From: Sphingopyxis chilensis
Lineage (GTDB): Bacteria > Pseudomonadota > Alphaproteobacteria > Sphingomonadales > Sphingomonadaceae
Direction of reading: 5' to 3'
Assembly: GCF_035930445.1 (NCBI RefSeq)
Contig: NZ_CP142394.1
Span: 1,521,501-1,585,500, forward strand
Length of the DNA stretch: 64,000 nt
Part shown: in pieces, positions 20,571 to 30,900 of the stretch
How positions within the stretch are numbered: position 1 is the first letter of the stretch
Layout: each line of letters starts with the position of its first letter
Made by a program: the position numbers and the translations under genes
The notes under the pieces: model-generated
Seen by the model: the letters and a program-made list of their open reading frames with translations, nothing else
Told to the model about the DNA's origin: nothing
Databases searched by the model: none

Positions 20571-21470
20571 ATGAAAACCGATCTCGACCATCTTCCCGAG
20601 CGCAAGAAGCGCGATCTCGAACGCATCGTCGAAATCCTTTTCGCCGAGTTCGAGGACGCGACCGCCCTCGCGACACAGAAGTGGAAGAAGCAGGGGCGCA
20701 TCCTCAAGGTCATCCTCTACGGCAGCTATGCGCGCGGTGACTGGGTCGCCGATCCGAAGGGCGGCTATTATTCGGACTATGACATTCTCGTCGTCGTCAA
20801 CGACGACCGGCTGACCGATCCGGTCGATTACTGGTACAAGGCCGAGGATCATTTCCTGCGCGAATATGCCATTACCAAGCGGCTGTCGGGACCCGTCGGG
20901 CTGATCGTTCACAGCCTCGGCGACGTCAATTTCCAGCTCTCGCGCGGGCGGCCCTTCTTCATCGATATCGTGCGCGACGGGATCGTCCTCTACGAACTCG
21001 GGACGCAGTCTTTCGATCCGCCCAAGCCGCTGTCCCCCGAGGTCGCTCGCGAAGAGGCCAACGTCTACTTTGAACAATGGTATACCAGTGGAAGAGAATT
21101 TCTTGACCTGGCGCAAGCGGCGGTTGAGAAATCCTACCACAACCGTGCAGCCTTCTTGCTGCATCAAGCCACCGAGCATTTTTACCACACGGTGCTCAAC
21201 ACGCTCACCCTCTACTCGCCCAAATCGCACAAGATCAATTTCCTGCGCGATCGGGCTGAGGACATCGCACGCGAGCTGATTCCGGTATGGCCGCGCGACG
21301 AAAAATTCGCGCGCCGTTGCTTCGAATTGCTCCAGCAGGCCTATGTCAACGCGCGCTATTCGCCGCATTACAAGATCAGCGAAGAAGAGCTTGCGTGGCT
21401 CGTCGAGCGCATCGAGATGCTCCAGGGCGAAGTGAAGTCCATCGCCGAGAAACATCTCCAGCCTGCCTGA
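20571..21470 (+). CDS. MNT nucleotidyltransferase-HEPN fusion protein
   Basis: 299 residues. The N-terminal minimal nucleotidyltransferase has LYGSYARGDW (residues 49-58) and SDYDILVVV (68-76), giving the GS and DxD metal-binding residues. The C-terminal HEPN domain (about 150-290) contains NRAAFLLHQATEHFYH, an Arg-x5-His ribonuclease-type motif at about residues 192-198. In two-gene MNT-HEPN systems the HEPN RNase is the toxin and MNT the antitoxin that AMPylates it; here both are in one chain. It follows the DUF736 terminator and carries its own promoter region of about 40-90 bases. Confidence 0.88.
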   Translation: MKTDLDHLPERKKRDLERIVEILFAEFEDATALATQKWKKQGRILKVILYGSYARGDWVADPKGGYYSDYDILVVVNDDRLTDPVDYWYKAEDHFLREYAITKRLSGPVGLIVHSLGDVNFQLSRGRPFFIDIVRDGIVLYELGTQSFDPPKPLSPEVAREEANVYFEQWYTSGREFLDLAQAAVEKSYHNRAAFLLHQATEHFYHTVLNTLTLYSPKSHKINFLRDRAEDIARELIPVWPRDEKFARRCFELLQQAYVNARYSPHYKISEEELAWLVERIEMLQGEVKSIAEKHLQPA

Positions 21471-21586
21471 TCCTCGATGGGGGATCGATTTTCGTGGGTG
21501 AGATTTTCGATCCTCCCGCAGCGCATCCCGTCCGGTCATGACCCTTCGCACGGCGTTTCGCGACGCCGCTGGAAGGAGGGCCAGTC

Positions 21587-21826
21587 ATGGGAAGATCGGA
21601 CGACGACGGCCCGGCTGAGCGCGCCGCCAAGGCGCGCGCCGGGAGCCCGTTCCTAAGTGCCGCCGAGACGGCGCACTACCTCGGGATATCCGAGCGCACG
21701 CTTCTCGAATATCGATCGAAGGGGAGGGGGCCGGCGTTCCGGCGCCACGGAAACAAGGTTCGCTATCATATCGATGATCTGATCGCGTGGTCGCAGCGCC
21801 TGCGGCGGGCGGGCGACGATGCCTGA
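21587..21826 (+). CDS. Small MerR/excisionase-type helix-turn-helix protein
   Basis: 79 residues. FLSAAETAHYLGISERTLLEYRSKGRGPAFRRHGNKVRYHIDDLIAWSQ is a complete winged HTH of the excisionase/MerR class used by mobile elements to control excision or transfer. GGAGGG lies upstream. Its end overlaps the signal peptidase gene by eight bases, so it is the first gene of the processing operon. Confidence 0.9.
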   Translation: MGRSDDDGPAERAAKARAGSPFLSAAETAHYLGISERTLLEYRSKGRGPAFRRHGNKVRYHIDDLIAWSQRLRRAGDDA

Positions 21827-22328
21827 TCGCTTCCTTCTGGCTCGCGCTCTGTCATGCGGCGCGCTTGTGGTCGCGATCGGCGTCACCATCGCATCACCGC
21901 CGCGTCCGCGCCTCGTCTGGAATGCAAGCGCAAGCGCGCCGGTCGGCCTCTGGCGAGTTGCCCCCGAAGCGCCGCTGCATCGCGGCGATATGGTTGTCGC
22001 AAAGCTCGCCGATCCATGGCGCGGGTTCGCCGCGCAGCGGCACTATCTCCCGTCGAATGTGCCGCTGATCAAGCGCGTTTCCGCCGTGCCCGGCGATCGG
22101 GTCTGTGCAGCCGGCGACATCGTCAGGATCAACGACAGGATCGCCGCAATCCGCCATCAGGTCGATCGGGCAGGGCGCTCGATGCCCGGTTGGCGGGGCT
22201 GTCACATACTTCGACGCGACGAGGTTATGCTCCTGATGGATGCTGAAAGCTCGTTCGACGGCCGCTATTTCGGGCCCACCAGAAGCGGTGATATCATCGG
22301 CAAGGCGACCCCGCTTTGGCCCCGCTGA
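21819..22328 (+). CDS. traF: S26-family signal peptidase, TraF-type
   Basis: 169 residues. After one N-terminal membrane segment (about 8-26), the motif NASASAPVGLW (residues 35-45) supplies the nucleophile Ser39, and PLIKRVSAVPGD the general base Lys85, the Ser/Lys dyad of TraF. RSGDIIGKATPLWP is the family C-terminal block. In RP4-type systems TraF processes and cyclises the TrbC pilin; a TrbC gene is at 58998, making that the likely substrate. It overlaps both neighbours. Confidence 0.92.
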   Translation: MPDRFLLARALSCGALVVAIGVTIASPPRPRLVWNASASAPVGLWRVAPEAPLHRGDMVVAKLADPWRGFAAQRHYLPSNVPLIKRVSAVPGDRVCAAGDIVRINDRIAAIRHQVDRAGRSMPGWRGCHILRRDEVMLLMDAESSFDGRYFGPTRSGDIIGKATPLWPR

Positions 22329-22915
22329 GAGTGCTATGGGTTGCCGTTCTATTGCTCGCGGCAAGCCCCGCGCAAGCCGATCCGGTGGTGCGGTGGCACC
22401 CTTATATCGCCGAGGCATCGGACCGGCTCGGCGTTCCTGTCGAGTGGATCGAGTGGGTCATCCGCGCTGAAAGCGGCGGCCGGACCAGGGCGGGCGGCAG
22501 CCCGATCACGAGCCGCGCGGGGGCGATGGGGCTCATGCAGTTGATGCCCGGAACGTGGAAGTCGATGCGCGACCGGCTTGATCTTGGTCCCGATCCGCAC
22601 GACCCGCGCGACAATATTCTTGCGGGAACATTTTATCTCAAGCTCATGCACGCCCGCTTCGGTTATCCCGGCATGTTCGCCGCATACAATGCGGGCCCGG
22701 GCCGCTACGCGGCCTATCTCGCCGGCCGTTCGCGCCTTCCGGGCGAGACAGTCGCCTATGTCCGCACCGTAACGGGAATGCCGACGCAGCACTCCGCGCG
22801 CACAGAATCCGCCGCCGTTTTCGTCAGCAAGGTGCAGAACCGGGCGGCTTTAGGTGGCGCTGACCGGAGCAATCGGCATGCCGACATATTCTTCATCCAT
22901 CGCCCGCAGCGCTGA
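22316..22915 (+). CDS. Lytic transglycosylase for conjugation
   Basis: 199 residues from TTG 22316 (GTG 22331 is an alternative that starts exactly at the signal peptide). A signal peptide ends near AQA (residue 21). The SLT domain shows VIRAESGG (catalytic Glu52), SRAGAMGLMQLMPGTW and AAYNAGPGRYAAY, the hallmark motifs of family 1 transglycosylases that open peptidoglycan for the transfer channel. It overlaps the traF-type gene by 13 bases. Confidence 0.92.
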   Translation: MAPLRVLWVAVLLLAASPAQADPVVRWHPYIAEASDRLGVPVEWIEWVIRAESGGRTRAGGSPITSRAGAMGLMQLMPGTWKSMRDRLDLGPDPHDPRDNILAGTFYLKLMHARFGYPGMFAAYNAGPGRYAAYLAGRSRLPGETVAYVRTVTGMPTQHSARTESAAVFVSKVQNRAALGGADRSNRHADIFFIHRPQR

Positions 22916-23132
22916 GCCGGGAAGGGGGAGGGCTCGTCTCGGCAAGTCCGAGCATGACGGGCGCCGGAGCGGCTTTCAAGGCCGGCGGCCCCTCCAATTT
23001 GCTCCGCAAATCGGTTCCTCCGCCGCCGCTTCGCGGCGCCTCCGCTGCGCTCCGGCGGCCCTGACAGCCGCACCGCCGCCCGTGGTCGAGGGAGGGTCCT
23101 CGAATGGTTCGGGGCGAAGAAAGGAGCATGTC

Positions 23133-23489
23133 ATGGGCGGTTTTCAGAACATCGGTGTTGCGTCGGATCGCGTGTTTTCATCGCTGGTTTCGGGGCTCGA
23201 AGTCGAGTTCGGGCGCGGCGCGGGCGCCGCACTGGCGCAGCGCTTTCTGGACGCCGAAGAGGTCGATTTTCACTGGGATGCGCGAATTTCGGAGCGCTGG
23301 ATCGGCGCATATGCGGGCATCGATGACGAGGATATCGAGCTTGATCGGATCGCGATCCTGGGATTTCTCGATGACGAATATTTCCTGGCCACCATGATCG
23401 TCGATGGCGACGGAATCGCGCACGGGATGATGGGGCGGCGTGGGTTTGCGAGCGCAGAAGCGGCGCGCCGCGCTTTCACGGATGCGTGA
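23133..23489 (+). CDS. Hypothetical protein of the conjugative element
   Basis: 118 residues from the second of two close ATGs, six bases after AAGGAG. The sequence MGGFQNIGVASDRVFSSLVSG, DAEEVDFHWDARISERWIGAYAGIDDEDIELDRIAILGFLDDEYFLATMIVDGDG is acidic and balanced and looks like a folded soluble protein. I recognise no named domain. It has a structured leader (22916-23132) rich in palindromes and ends in a good terminator, so it is probably a single-gene transcript. Confidence 0.65.
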   Translation: MGGFQNIGVASDRVFSSLVSGLEVEFGRGAGAALAQRFLDAEEVDFHWDARISERWIGAYAGIDDEDIELDRIAILGFLDDEYFLATMIVDGDGIAHGMMGRRGFASAEAARRAFTDA

Positions 23490-23493
23490 AAGC
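23472..23493. repeat. Hairpin spanning the stop codon of the 23133 gene
   Basis: GCTTTCACG at 23472-23480 is complementary to CGTGAAAGC at 23485-23493, enclosing the stop codon region. It directly precedes the terminator hairpin, so it may aid termination or protect the message end. Confidence 0.7.
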
Positions 23494-23504
23494 AATGGTT
23501 TCGA

Positions 23505-23540
23505 GAAGCGGCGCACGCACGCGGCGCCGCTTCTTTCTCT
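23505..23540 (+). terminator. Intrinsic terminator after the 23133 gene
   Basis: Perfect 10-base stem (GAAGCGGCGC at 23505-23514, complement at 23524-23533) followed by TTTCTCTC. Confidence 0.82.
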
Positions 23541-23599
23541 CGGAAATCGAAGGCAGTGAGGACGGCAAGAGTGTCGGAATTGGGTGAGGAGCGGAGGAA

Positions 23600-23770
23600 G
23601 ATCGCGGAGAGCAAGATAGAAGCAATATCTCGCGATACTGTAAGTTACTGTCTGCACATCCTTTTCTCGCGATGTCCGCGAGACATGCCCTGGTCGTGCG
23701 AGACAGGTTTCTCGAGATCGGCGGATTTACGCGCCTCCGCCGGCTATTTTGCGAGACAATTTGTCGAGGC
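23600..23770. other. Candidate oriT or relaxase operator region
   Basis: GCGAGACA occurs three times in direct orientation (23678-23685, 23698-23705, 23751-23758), the first two exactly 20 bases apart. Related TCTCGCGA blocks occur near 23629 and 23665. The cluster lies just upstream of the relaxase start at 23825. The whole gap 23490-23824 has no other credible gene. Confidence 0.45.
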
Positions 23771-23824
23771 TCGCCGATATGCTGGGCAAGCCGCGCGGGG
23801 CGCCAACTTGGCCGGGTTTGCGTC

Positions 23825-25789
23825 ATGAAGGACGACGACGCCTTCACGCCGCGCCTCGGGCGCATGGGCGCTCGCGGCAAGGAGGCGCGATACCTCGCGC
23901 TTGTCGTCAAGGCCACGCGGCGGGTCGGCAAAAGAGTTGCCAAGCGAGGCGGCTTTGACGGGAGCCGGATCGGCCGCGGTGCCAGCATCGCGCGGGTGCT
24001 TCGCTCTCGCCGGCATGAGGGTCTCCGTTCACGGCGGGTGGTCGTGAAATTCCGCCCGGTGAAACTCGCCGGAAGCGGCGTCGGCGGCGCCAGGGCGCAT
24101 CTGCGTTACATCCAGCGCGATGGCGTCACGCGCGAGGGGGCGCCGGGAGCGCTCTACTCCGCCGAACAGGATGTTGCTGACGGGGCGGCGTTTCTCGACC
24201 GTTCGGGCGGCGATCGCCACCAGTTCCGGATCATCGTAGCGCCCGAAGACGGCGACCAACTTCCGGATCTCAAACCCTTCGTTCGCAAGCTGATGACGCA
24301 GATGGAAGAGGATCTGGGCACCAGGCTCGATTGGGTAGCCGTCGATCACTTCAATACGGGCCATCCGCACAGTCACATCATGCTGCGCGGGAAGAATGAC
24401 CGCGGCGCCGATCTGGTCATTGCCCGCGAATATGTCAGCCACGGATTGCGGCACCGTGCGAGCGACATTCTCACGCTAGACCTTGGGCCGCGGACCGATC
24501 TCGAAATCGAGGCGCGGCTACGTGCCGAGGCGGACGCTGAGCGTCTGACGGCGATCGACCGCCGGTTGCTCCGCGAGATGACCAACGAACGTCTTGTCCT
24601 GTCGCGCGATGAGGACGCGTTCCAGCAGACGTTAAGGGCTGGGCGTTTGCAGAAGCTCGCACGGATGGGGCTCGCGACGCATCTTGGCGGCGATAGCTGG
24701 CGATTGGACCGCGACCTTGCGGGCACGCTCCGCCGCATGGGCGAGCGCGGCGACATCATCCGCACCATGCAGCGCGAACTGACCGCGCGGAATCTCGATC
24801 GTGCATTGGCCGATCGCGCCATATTCGACCCGGCTGTACCTGACGTCGGTTCGGTCACCGGCCGCGTGATTTCGCGCGGGCTCTCCGATGAGTTTCGCGA
24901 CCGCAATTATCTGCTCGTCGATGGCGTGGACGGGCACACTCATTATATCGAGATTGGGCGGGGCGCCGATGTGCCTCCGACACCCGAAGGCGCCATTGTC
25001 AGAATTTCAGCTCGCGAAGGCGGCGTTCGCGCTGTCGACAGGACGATCGTCGAGGTCGCGGCCGCTAACGACGGAATATACACCATCGATGCGCACTTGC
25101 GGCATGATCCGAGCGCGAGCGAGGCCTTTGCCGAAACGCACGTCCGGCGTCTCGAAGCAATGCGCAGAATCCTGCGCAGCATCGACCGCAATCCCGATGG
25201 AAGCTGGATTGTCGCCGCCGATCATTTGCGAAAGGCAGAGGCATTCGAAAAGCGGATGCTCGCCGACCGACCGGTCGAGGTCGAAATTCTGTCTGTGATG
25301 CCGATCGAAAAATTGCCCTCGATGGAAGCCGCGACATGGCTCGATCGTGAGATGGTCGCGGAGTTGCCAACAGCGATCCGCGAGGCAGGTTTTGGTCGCG
25401 AGGTTCGGGCGGCCCAGACATTGCGTCGCCAATGGTTGCTTGCCGAAAAACTCGCGGAAGAGCGAGACGGAAGGACGATCTATCGTCGCAATCTCCTCGC
25501 GGCGTTGCAGCGCCGTGAATTGCTGCGGGTAGCCGGAAGGTTGGCGGACGAGCTCGCCAAGCCCTTCGTGGAGACAAAATCTGGCGACAGCGTCACTGGC
25601 CGCTTGCTCCGGCCGATCGATTCGGCGAGCGGGCGTTATGCGGTTGTCGAACGGACGCGTGATTTCACTTTGGTTCCATGGCGACCCGTGCTTGACCGGC
25701 ACGTCGGCAAGCCCGTCTCCGGAATCATGCGGGAGAGCGGGATCAATTGGTCGCTAGGTCGGCAGCGCGGCGGGCCAAGTATTTCATGA
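23825..25789 (+). CDS. DUF3363 relaxase (VirD2/TraI-type HUH nickase)
   Basis: 654 residues from MKDDDAFTPRLGRMGARGKE. The relaxase domain (about 75-240) contains HLRYIQRDG, FRIIVAPEDG and TGHPHSHIMLRG with the His triad of HUH nickases (about residue 180). The long C-terminal region is DUF3363, with RGLSDEFRDRNYLLVDGVDGHTHYIEIG, ending in YAVVERTRDFTLVPWRPVL and a GGPSIS tail. It would nick oriT and remain attached to the transferred strand. A longer in-frame start at 23672 is unlikely because the added part is unlike the family and covers the repeated octamers. Confidence 0.93.
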   Translation: MKDDDAFTPRLGRMGARGKEARYLALVVKATRRVGKRVAKRGGFDGSRIGRGASIARVLRSRRHEGLRSRRVVVKFRPVKLAGSGVGGARAHLRYIQRDGVTREGAPGALYSAEQDVADGAAFLDRSGGDRHQFRIIVAPEDGDQLPDLKPFVRKLMTQMEEDLGTRLDWVAVDHFNTGHPHSHIMLRGKNDRGADLVIAREYVSHGLRHRASDILTLDLGPRTDLEIEARLRAEADAERLTAIDRRLLREMTNERLVLSRDEDAFQQTLRAGRLQKLARMGLATHLGGDSWRLDRDLAGTLRRMGERGDIIRTMQRELTARNLDRALADRAIFDPAVPDVGSVTGRVISRGLSDEFRDRNYLLVDGVDGHTHYIEIGRGADVPPTPEGAIVRISAREGGVRAVDRTIVEVAAANDGIYTIDAHLRHDPSASEAFAETHVRRLEAMRRILRSIDRNPDGSWIVAADHLRKAEAFEKRMLADRPVEVEILSVMPIEKLPSMEAATWLDREMVAELPTAIREAGFGREVRAAQTLRRQWLLAEKLAEERDGRTIYRRNLLAALQRRELLRVAGRLADELAKPFVETKSGDSVTGRLLRPIDSASGRYAVVERTRDFTLVPWRPVLDRHVGKPVSGIMRESGINWSLGRQRGGPSIS

Positions 25790-25863
25790 CCGCAGCTGGT
25801 CGCTTGCCGTTCGTCTGCTTCGGATTGGCAAGGAGCCAAGGGGAGGTTCACGGCCTGTCCCTT

Positions 25864-26475
25864 TCAGCTTTGTCCTTCTGACCATGGCGCTATTTTGACC
25901 ATCGCCTGCTCAAACAGCTCCGATGCGACGAGGATTGCCAGCCATTCGCACACGCGCTCGGGCGCATTGACTGCGAACCATTGCGCATCGACTCCGGCGA
26001 ATTGTCGAACGAACGGAAACAGCGCGATATCACTGAACCCGCGCGTTGCGCCGTCAAGATAATCTTGCTCTTTCAGCCGTTCATCGAGCTCTGCCAGCAT
26101 CGCCAATCCTGCCGCACGATGGTGCAGCGGATCGACTTCGTAGCGACCGGCATATTTGTAGCGGTCTAGATGATGTTTGAACACGCTGTCGAATTTCGCA
26201 ACCAACTCCGTGTCGGCGCGCGGCAGCCAGTCCTCGGGGTCATGCTGCGACAAAGCCCAGTGCATGATATCGACGCTCTCATCGATTGCCGTTCCATCGG
26301 CGAGCACGAGTATCGGCACGGTTCCCTTGGGCGACGCGGCAAGCATCGCTGCGGGCTTGTCACGCAGCAGAACCTCGCGATGCGTATAGATCTTCCCGCT
26401 CGTCAGCAAAGCCATCCGCGCGCGCATCGCGTACGGACAGCGGCGAAAGCTATAGAGGATAGGGCTGTCGCGCAT
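25864..26475 (-). CDS. Glutathione S-transferase-like protein
   Basis: 203 residues. The thioredoxin-like N-terminal domain has LYSFRRCPYAMRARMALL (Cys-Pro-Tyr, glutaredoxin-like) and SPKGTVPILVLADGTAIDESVDIMHW, with the cis-Pro and the Glu-Ser glutathione-binding pair. A helical C-terminal domain follows. The CPY site suggests a glutaredoxin-2/omega-like thiol transferase rather than a classical conjugating enzyme. It converges on the relaxase gene and opens the cargo region. Confidence 0.88.
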   Translation of the reverse strand: MRDSPILYSFRRCPYAMRARMALLTSGKIYTHREVLLRDKPAAMLAASPKGTVPILVLADGTAIDESVDIMHWALSQHDPEDWLPRADTELVAKFDSVFKHHLDRYKYAGRYEVDPLHHRAAGLAMLAELDERLKEQDYLDGATRGFSDIALFPFVRQFAGVDAQWFAVNAPERVCEWLAILVASELFEQAMVKIAPWSEGQS

Positions 26476-26886
26476 TATCGGCGCATATCCGATCGTCTGC
26501 GCTCAGCCAAGTTGCGCGCCCGCCCTATTCCTTCAGCCCGGGCGCAACCGCGATCTGAAGCCGCGCTCGCCGCAATCGCTCGTAAAACGTCCCCGAGATT
26601 CCGGTCCGGCGCGACCAGGTGGATGCCCAATTCCGGTGGTGGACGGGCGTACCTGTGATGCGGCGATTATTTGGTCAATCCTGGCCGGCAGCAGGCTGAC
26701 CGCTTCGGGTCAGGGATTGGCAATGGCTGCCATTTGATTTTCCAGCGGCCGAACGGTCGCCCACCCTTAGCCTTGCCTCCATGACGCAATTACCATGACA
26801 GCAAACGTCAAGTGCGAGTTTGTGCGTGCTTTCGGTATCGCGGCCGTCTAACGGCATAACCCGTTCAAACTGCGAGTTGTTTTCCG
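26476..26886. other. Divergent intergenic region, GST to AraC-type gene
   Basis: About 410 bases with no credible complete gene. It holds the divergent promoters for both neighbours, none of which I could define. A minus-strand stretch at about 26525-26600 can be read as FYERLRRARLQIAVAPGLKE followed by a stop, which might be a scrap of a transposase gene, but this is weak. Confidence 0.4.
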
Positions 26887-27774
26887 ATGTCCATGCTGCT
26901 TTCGCAGAACGATGCGTCCCCAGCTTCGTTCGTGAAGCTGCCTCAGCTCGAGGATGCGCGCATTCTCGCGGTGCTGAACCAAATCGAGGCAAGCCGGTCG
27001 GCAAGCTGGCGGCTCGACGATCTGGCCTCGACCGTCGGGCTGAGCCCCTACCAGCTTCATCGCCGCTTCAAACTCGTCATGGGGGAAACCGTCGGCGATT
27101 ATGTGCGCCGTACACGCTTGGACATGGCGGCAACGCTTCTTTGCCGGGGATATACATCGATCCTCGAAGCGGCGATCGAGACCGGCTATGGCAGCCAAGC
27201 CGCCTTCACCCGCGCTTTTTCGAGGCAATTTGGTGTGTCTCCAGCTGCTGCGCGCAAGGCCGTGCTGAAACAGATGCCGATCCCGTCAGCCGATCATCGC
27301 GACTTTGCCCGCGCAACCCGTCCTCAATGGCAGCGGCGTGTCCCGCTCATCGCTATGAGGTTTCACGGCGCCCACGCGGACGCGCCGCGGCATTGGCGCC
27401 GGTTCGCCGTCTATCTTCAACGTCTCGGATATGATCTGAGCCGCGCCAACGCCGTCGGGATTCTGTACGACGATCCTGGCGTGACGCCCGAGCACCGATT
27501 CCGATATGATTGCTGCATTGTCGATGAGGGATATCCAGCCCATCTGGTTGGCGCCCCTCTGCGGCGGCAGAGCATCGGGCTGATCGAATTTGCGAGTCTT
27601 GATGTCAAAGGACCCTATTCGATGATTGCCGAGGCGATCTTCGGAATATGTAACGTCTGGATGAATCAACAGCGCCGGGCCATCGGCACGAGTCCCGCGT
27701 ACGAACTCCACAAACGGGCGCCATGGAGCGACAGCGGCGTCTTTGAGGCCACCATCATGGTCCCGCTGAGCTGA
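26887..27774 (+). CDS. AraC-family regulator with GyrI-like effector domain
   Basis: 295 residues. The DNA-binding domain is N-terminal (about 20-125): WRLDDLASTVGLSPYQLHRRFKLVMGETVGDYVRRTRLDMAATLL and ILEAAIETGYGSQAAFTRAFSRQFGVSPAAAR form the two HTH motifs. The C-terminal part (about 150-295) is GyrI/AraE-like, binding small hydrophobic compounds, as in Rob and SoxS-type proteins. The autotransporter gene 130 bases downstream is a possible target, but a link is not shown. Confidence 0.9.
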   Translation: MSMLLSQNDASPASFVKLPQLEDARILAVLNQIEASRSASWRLDDLASTVGLSPYQLHRRFKLVMGETVGDYVRRTRLDMAATLLCRGYTSILEAAIETGYGSQAAFTRAFSRQFGVSPAAARKAVLKQMPIPSADHRDFARATRPQWQRRVPLIAMRFHGAHADAPRHWRRFAVYLQRLGYDLSRANAVGILYDDPGVTPEHRFRYDCCIVDEGYPAHLVGAPLRRQSIGLIEFASLDVKGPYSMIAEAIFGICNVWMNQQRRAIGTSPAYELHKRAPWSDSGVFEATIMVPLS

Positions 27775-27904
27775 GAGTCCGTGCCGCAATTGCGGTCAAA
27801 ACCCCCGGTGCGAAACGTGCCAGAAGCCGAATCAACCGGGCTATGAAATTCGAGCGTGCTGAGCTGCTGAGCGTCTCCCGGAACCAGAAATCGGGGGATC
27901 AACT

Positions 27905-30900
27905 ATGTGTACCGGGGAAAATAGCATCGCAGCGGAAGTCTTCCGGCGTCCGCTGTCCTCAGCATCGCGGAAGAATGTCGGCAGCAAGCCAGGCCAGCGT
28001 AATAGCCCCCTGCGACCGGCGCTCCTTGCGACGGCGGCGCTTGGCTGGATCGCACCAGTGCTCGTTGCTACGCCGGCATCCGCGCAGGGCGTCATAAATG
28101 ACGGTGGCATCACCTATTTTCCTGGTGCTCGCGCCGACGCAGGCGGGGCGGGAACGCCGACGGTTCCGGGAGAAGGGCTAGGGAGCAGTTCCGGTATCCC
28201 CGGCGCATTGGACTCAGGGGTGCTGGCGGCGACAGTGACGACTTTCGGCGATGTAAATCCTTCTCCGGCAACGTCACCAAATTGGGATGTCGACGGGGTT
28301 CTGAATGTCGGCGAATGGAGTGCCGGCACCATGACCGTGACAGGTGGTGGTACGGTAACGAGTTCTTATGGCCAGATTGGCGTCTATACTGGCGCCGTTG
28401 GAACGGTGGCGTTGACAGGCGCGGGCTCGAACTGGAGCGACAACAGCAGCATCTATGTCGGCATGTTCGGTTCCGGCACGCTGAACGTCGCGAACGGCGC
28501 GAGCGTGGACGTCGGCACCAACGGCACTCTCGGCGAATATGCGGGTTCCTCCGGAATCGCGACCGTGAGCGGCCCCGGGTCGCGCTGGACAAATGATAAT
28601 TTCCTCTTTGTCGGCGCGTCGGGCAACGGCACGTTGGGCATTGAAAATCGCGGCTTGGTGTCTGCCGCGGAGGCCATAGTGGGCGAAGATGCTGGCAGCG
28701 TGGGTCTGGTGACCGTCACCGGCGGCGGCGCTTTCGACGTCGGCGGCAATTTGATCGTTGGCTATGGCGGTACTGGCAGGCTGGAGATCGGTGGCGGGGG
28801 CGCCGTGACCACCGGCAATCAGGGCGTCATCGCATATTTTGGCGGGTCAAAGGGCACCGTAACCGTCGCTGGACGGGGTTCGGTCTGGAACCTCGGCAAT
28901 GCGATGCAGGTGGGCCGGGACGGGACCGGCGAACTGATCATCTCCGATGGCGGGATCGTTTCCACGACGTCGGCGGCCGTTGCCCAGGATTTCCGGACCA
29001 TTGGTTCCAGCACGGACTCCAGCGGAAGCGTGACCGTGACCGGCACCGGCGCGGCCTGGCACGGTAACGGCACGCTCGGCGTCGGCGGTGACGGTACGGG
29101 CACGCTGACCGTCGCGGCCGGCGGCCGGGTCACGAGCGCGACAGCCATCCTCGGAAGCGGGGTGGATGGCATCGGCACGGCAACGGTGACCGGCGAGAAT
29201 TCGATCTGGACCAACAGCGATGTGTCATTTGTCGGCTTCTTCGGAAAGGGCGCGCTGACCGTCGACAAAGGCGGCAGAGCGACCAGCACGACGACCTTCA
29301 TCGGGCACGGTGCCGATTCAACCGGCACGGTATCCGTAACCGGTGCCAACTCGACGTTGGCGAACAGCGCCGACCTCCTTGTCGGCTATGCCGGGACGGG
29401 CACCTTGAACATCGCGGATGGCGGCGCGGTGACCAACGCGGTCGGCGCTATCGCCTATGCCGCTGGTTTCTCGGGAAAGGTGACGGTGACCGGGCCGGGG
29501 TCAACCTGGACGAACCGCAACGAGGTGTTCGTCGGCACGTTCGGTGCCGGCGTTCTCGACATCGCGGATGGGGGAGTGGTCTCCGGCACGGCTGGCTTCA
29601 TCGGCCGCAATGCTGGGTCGAACGGTATTGTAACGGTCGAAGGCCCCGGGTCGGGTTGGACGAGCAGCTCCACCCTTTACGTCGGCAATGCAGGCACCGG
29701 CTCGTTGACGATCGCCGAGGGCGGTTCCGTTACAGCGTCGCAGGTTAGAATCGCCGCCGTTGCCGGAAGCGCGGGCATCCTGAACATTGGCTCGGCCATC
29801 GGTCAGCCTCCAACGACCGCCGGAACGCTTGGCGCGTCCGAGGTCGCGTTCGGTGCAGGCGCTGGCACCCTCAATCTCAGGCACACCGAGGCCGACTATG
29901 TATTTGCGCCAGTGATCAGTGGGGCGGGCACGCTCAACATATCATCCGGCACGACGCGGCTTGCGGCGGACAGTTCAGGCTTCACCGGACGGACATTCGT
30001 CTCGGGCGGCCAACTGCTCGTCGAGGGCGGCCTTGGTGACGGCAGCAGCACGGTTAGTGTCGCCAGCGGCGGCAGCCTCGGCGGCCGCGGAACGATCGGC
30101 GGTGCCGTGACGATCGCCGATGGCCATCTGACCGGCCGGCAGGGCCGGACACTGAAAATGAGCGCTTTGACCCTCGGCGAAGCCTCGACCATCGATGCCG
30201 CGCTCGCCGCGCCCGGCGGCGCCGCGCTGTTCAACGTGACGGGCGACCTGACGCTGGACGGGAAGCTTTCGGTCGCCGACGCCGGCGGCTTTGGCGCCGG
30301 CATTTACCGGCTGATCGATTATGGTGGAGATCTTATCGACCGGGGGCTGGAGATCGGCGGGACGCCCGCCGGTATCGCAGCCAGCGATTTCTCGGTTCAG
30401 ACGGCCATCGATGGCGAGATCAATCTGATCAGCGCGGTCGGCGTCGATCTGCTGTTCTGGGATGGCGGCGATGCCGGACTCCACAGCAATGGCGGCATCG
30501 ACGGCGGAGGCGGAATCTGGGATGCTGCCAATGCCAACTGGACCGACAAGGACGGAAAGCTCAATGGCCTGATGAAGCCGATGCCGGGCTTCGCCGTGTT
30601 CCAGGGAGCGGCGGGCACGGTGGCGGTGGACGACAGCGCCGGCGCGATCAGCGTCACGGGCATGCAGTTCGCAGCCGATGGCTATGTGATCGAAGGTGAT
30701 GCGATCGAACTGGCCGGGGCGAGCGACGAAAGCGTGATCCGTGTCGGCATCGGTGGCCCCGCGGGAGCGAATTATACCGCCACGATCGCGTCCAGCCTGA
30801 CCGGCACCGGATCGCTGACGAAGACCGACCTCGGCACGTTGATCCTGTCGGGCACAAATAGCTATCAAGGCGGCACGACCGTCCTGCAGGGGAATCTGGT

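Noticed and set aside
26525..26600. Possible transposase scrap on the minus strand
   Set aside because: Only about 20 residues resemble such a protein; too short to support a pseudogene.
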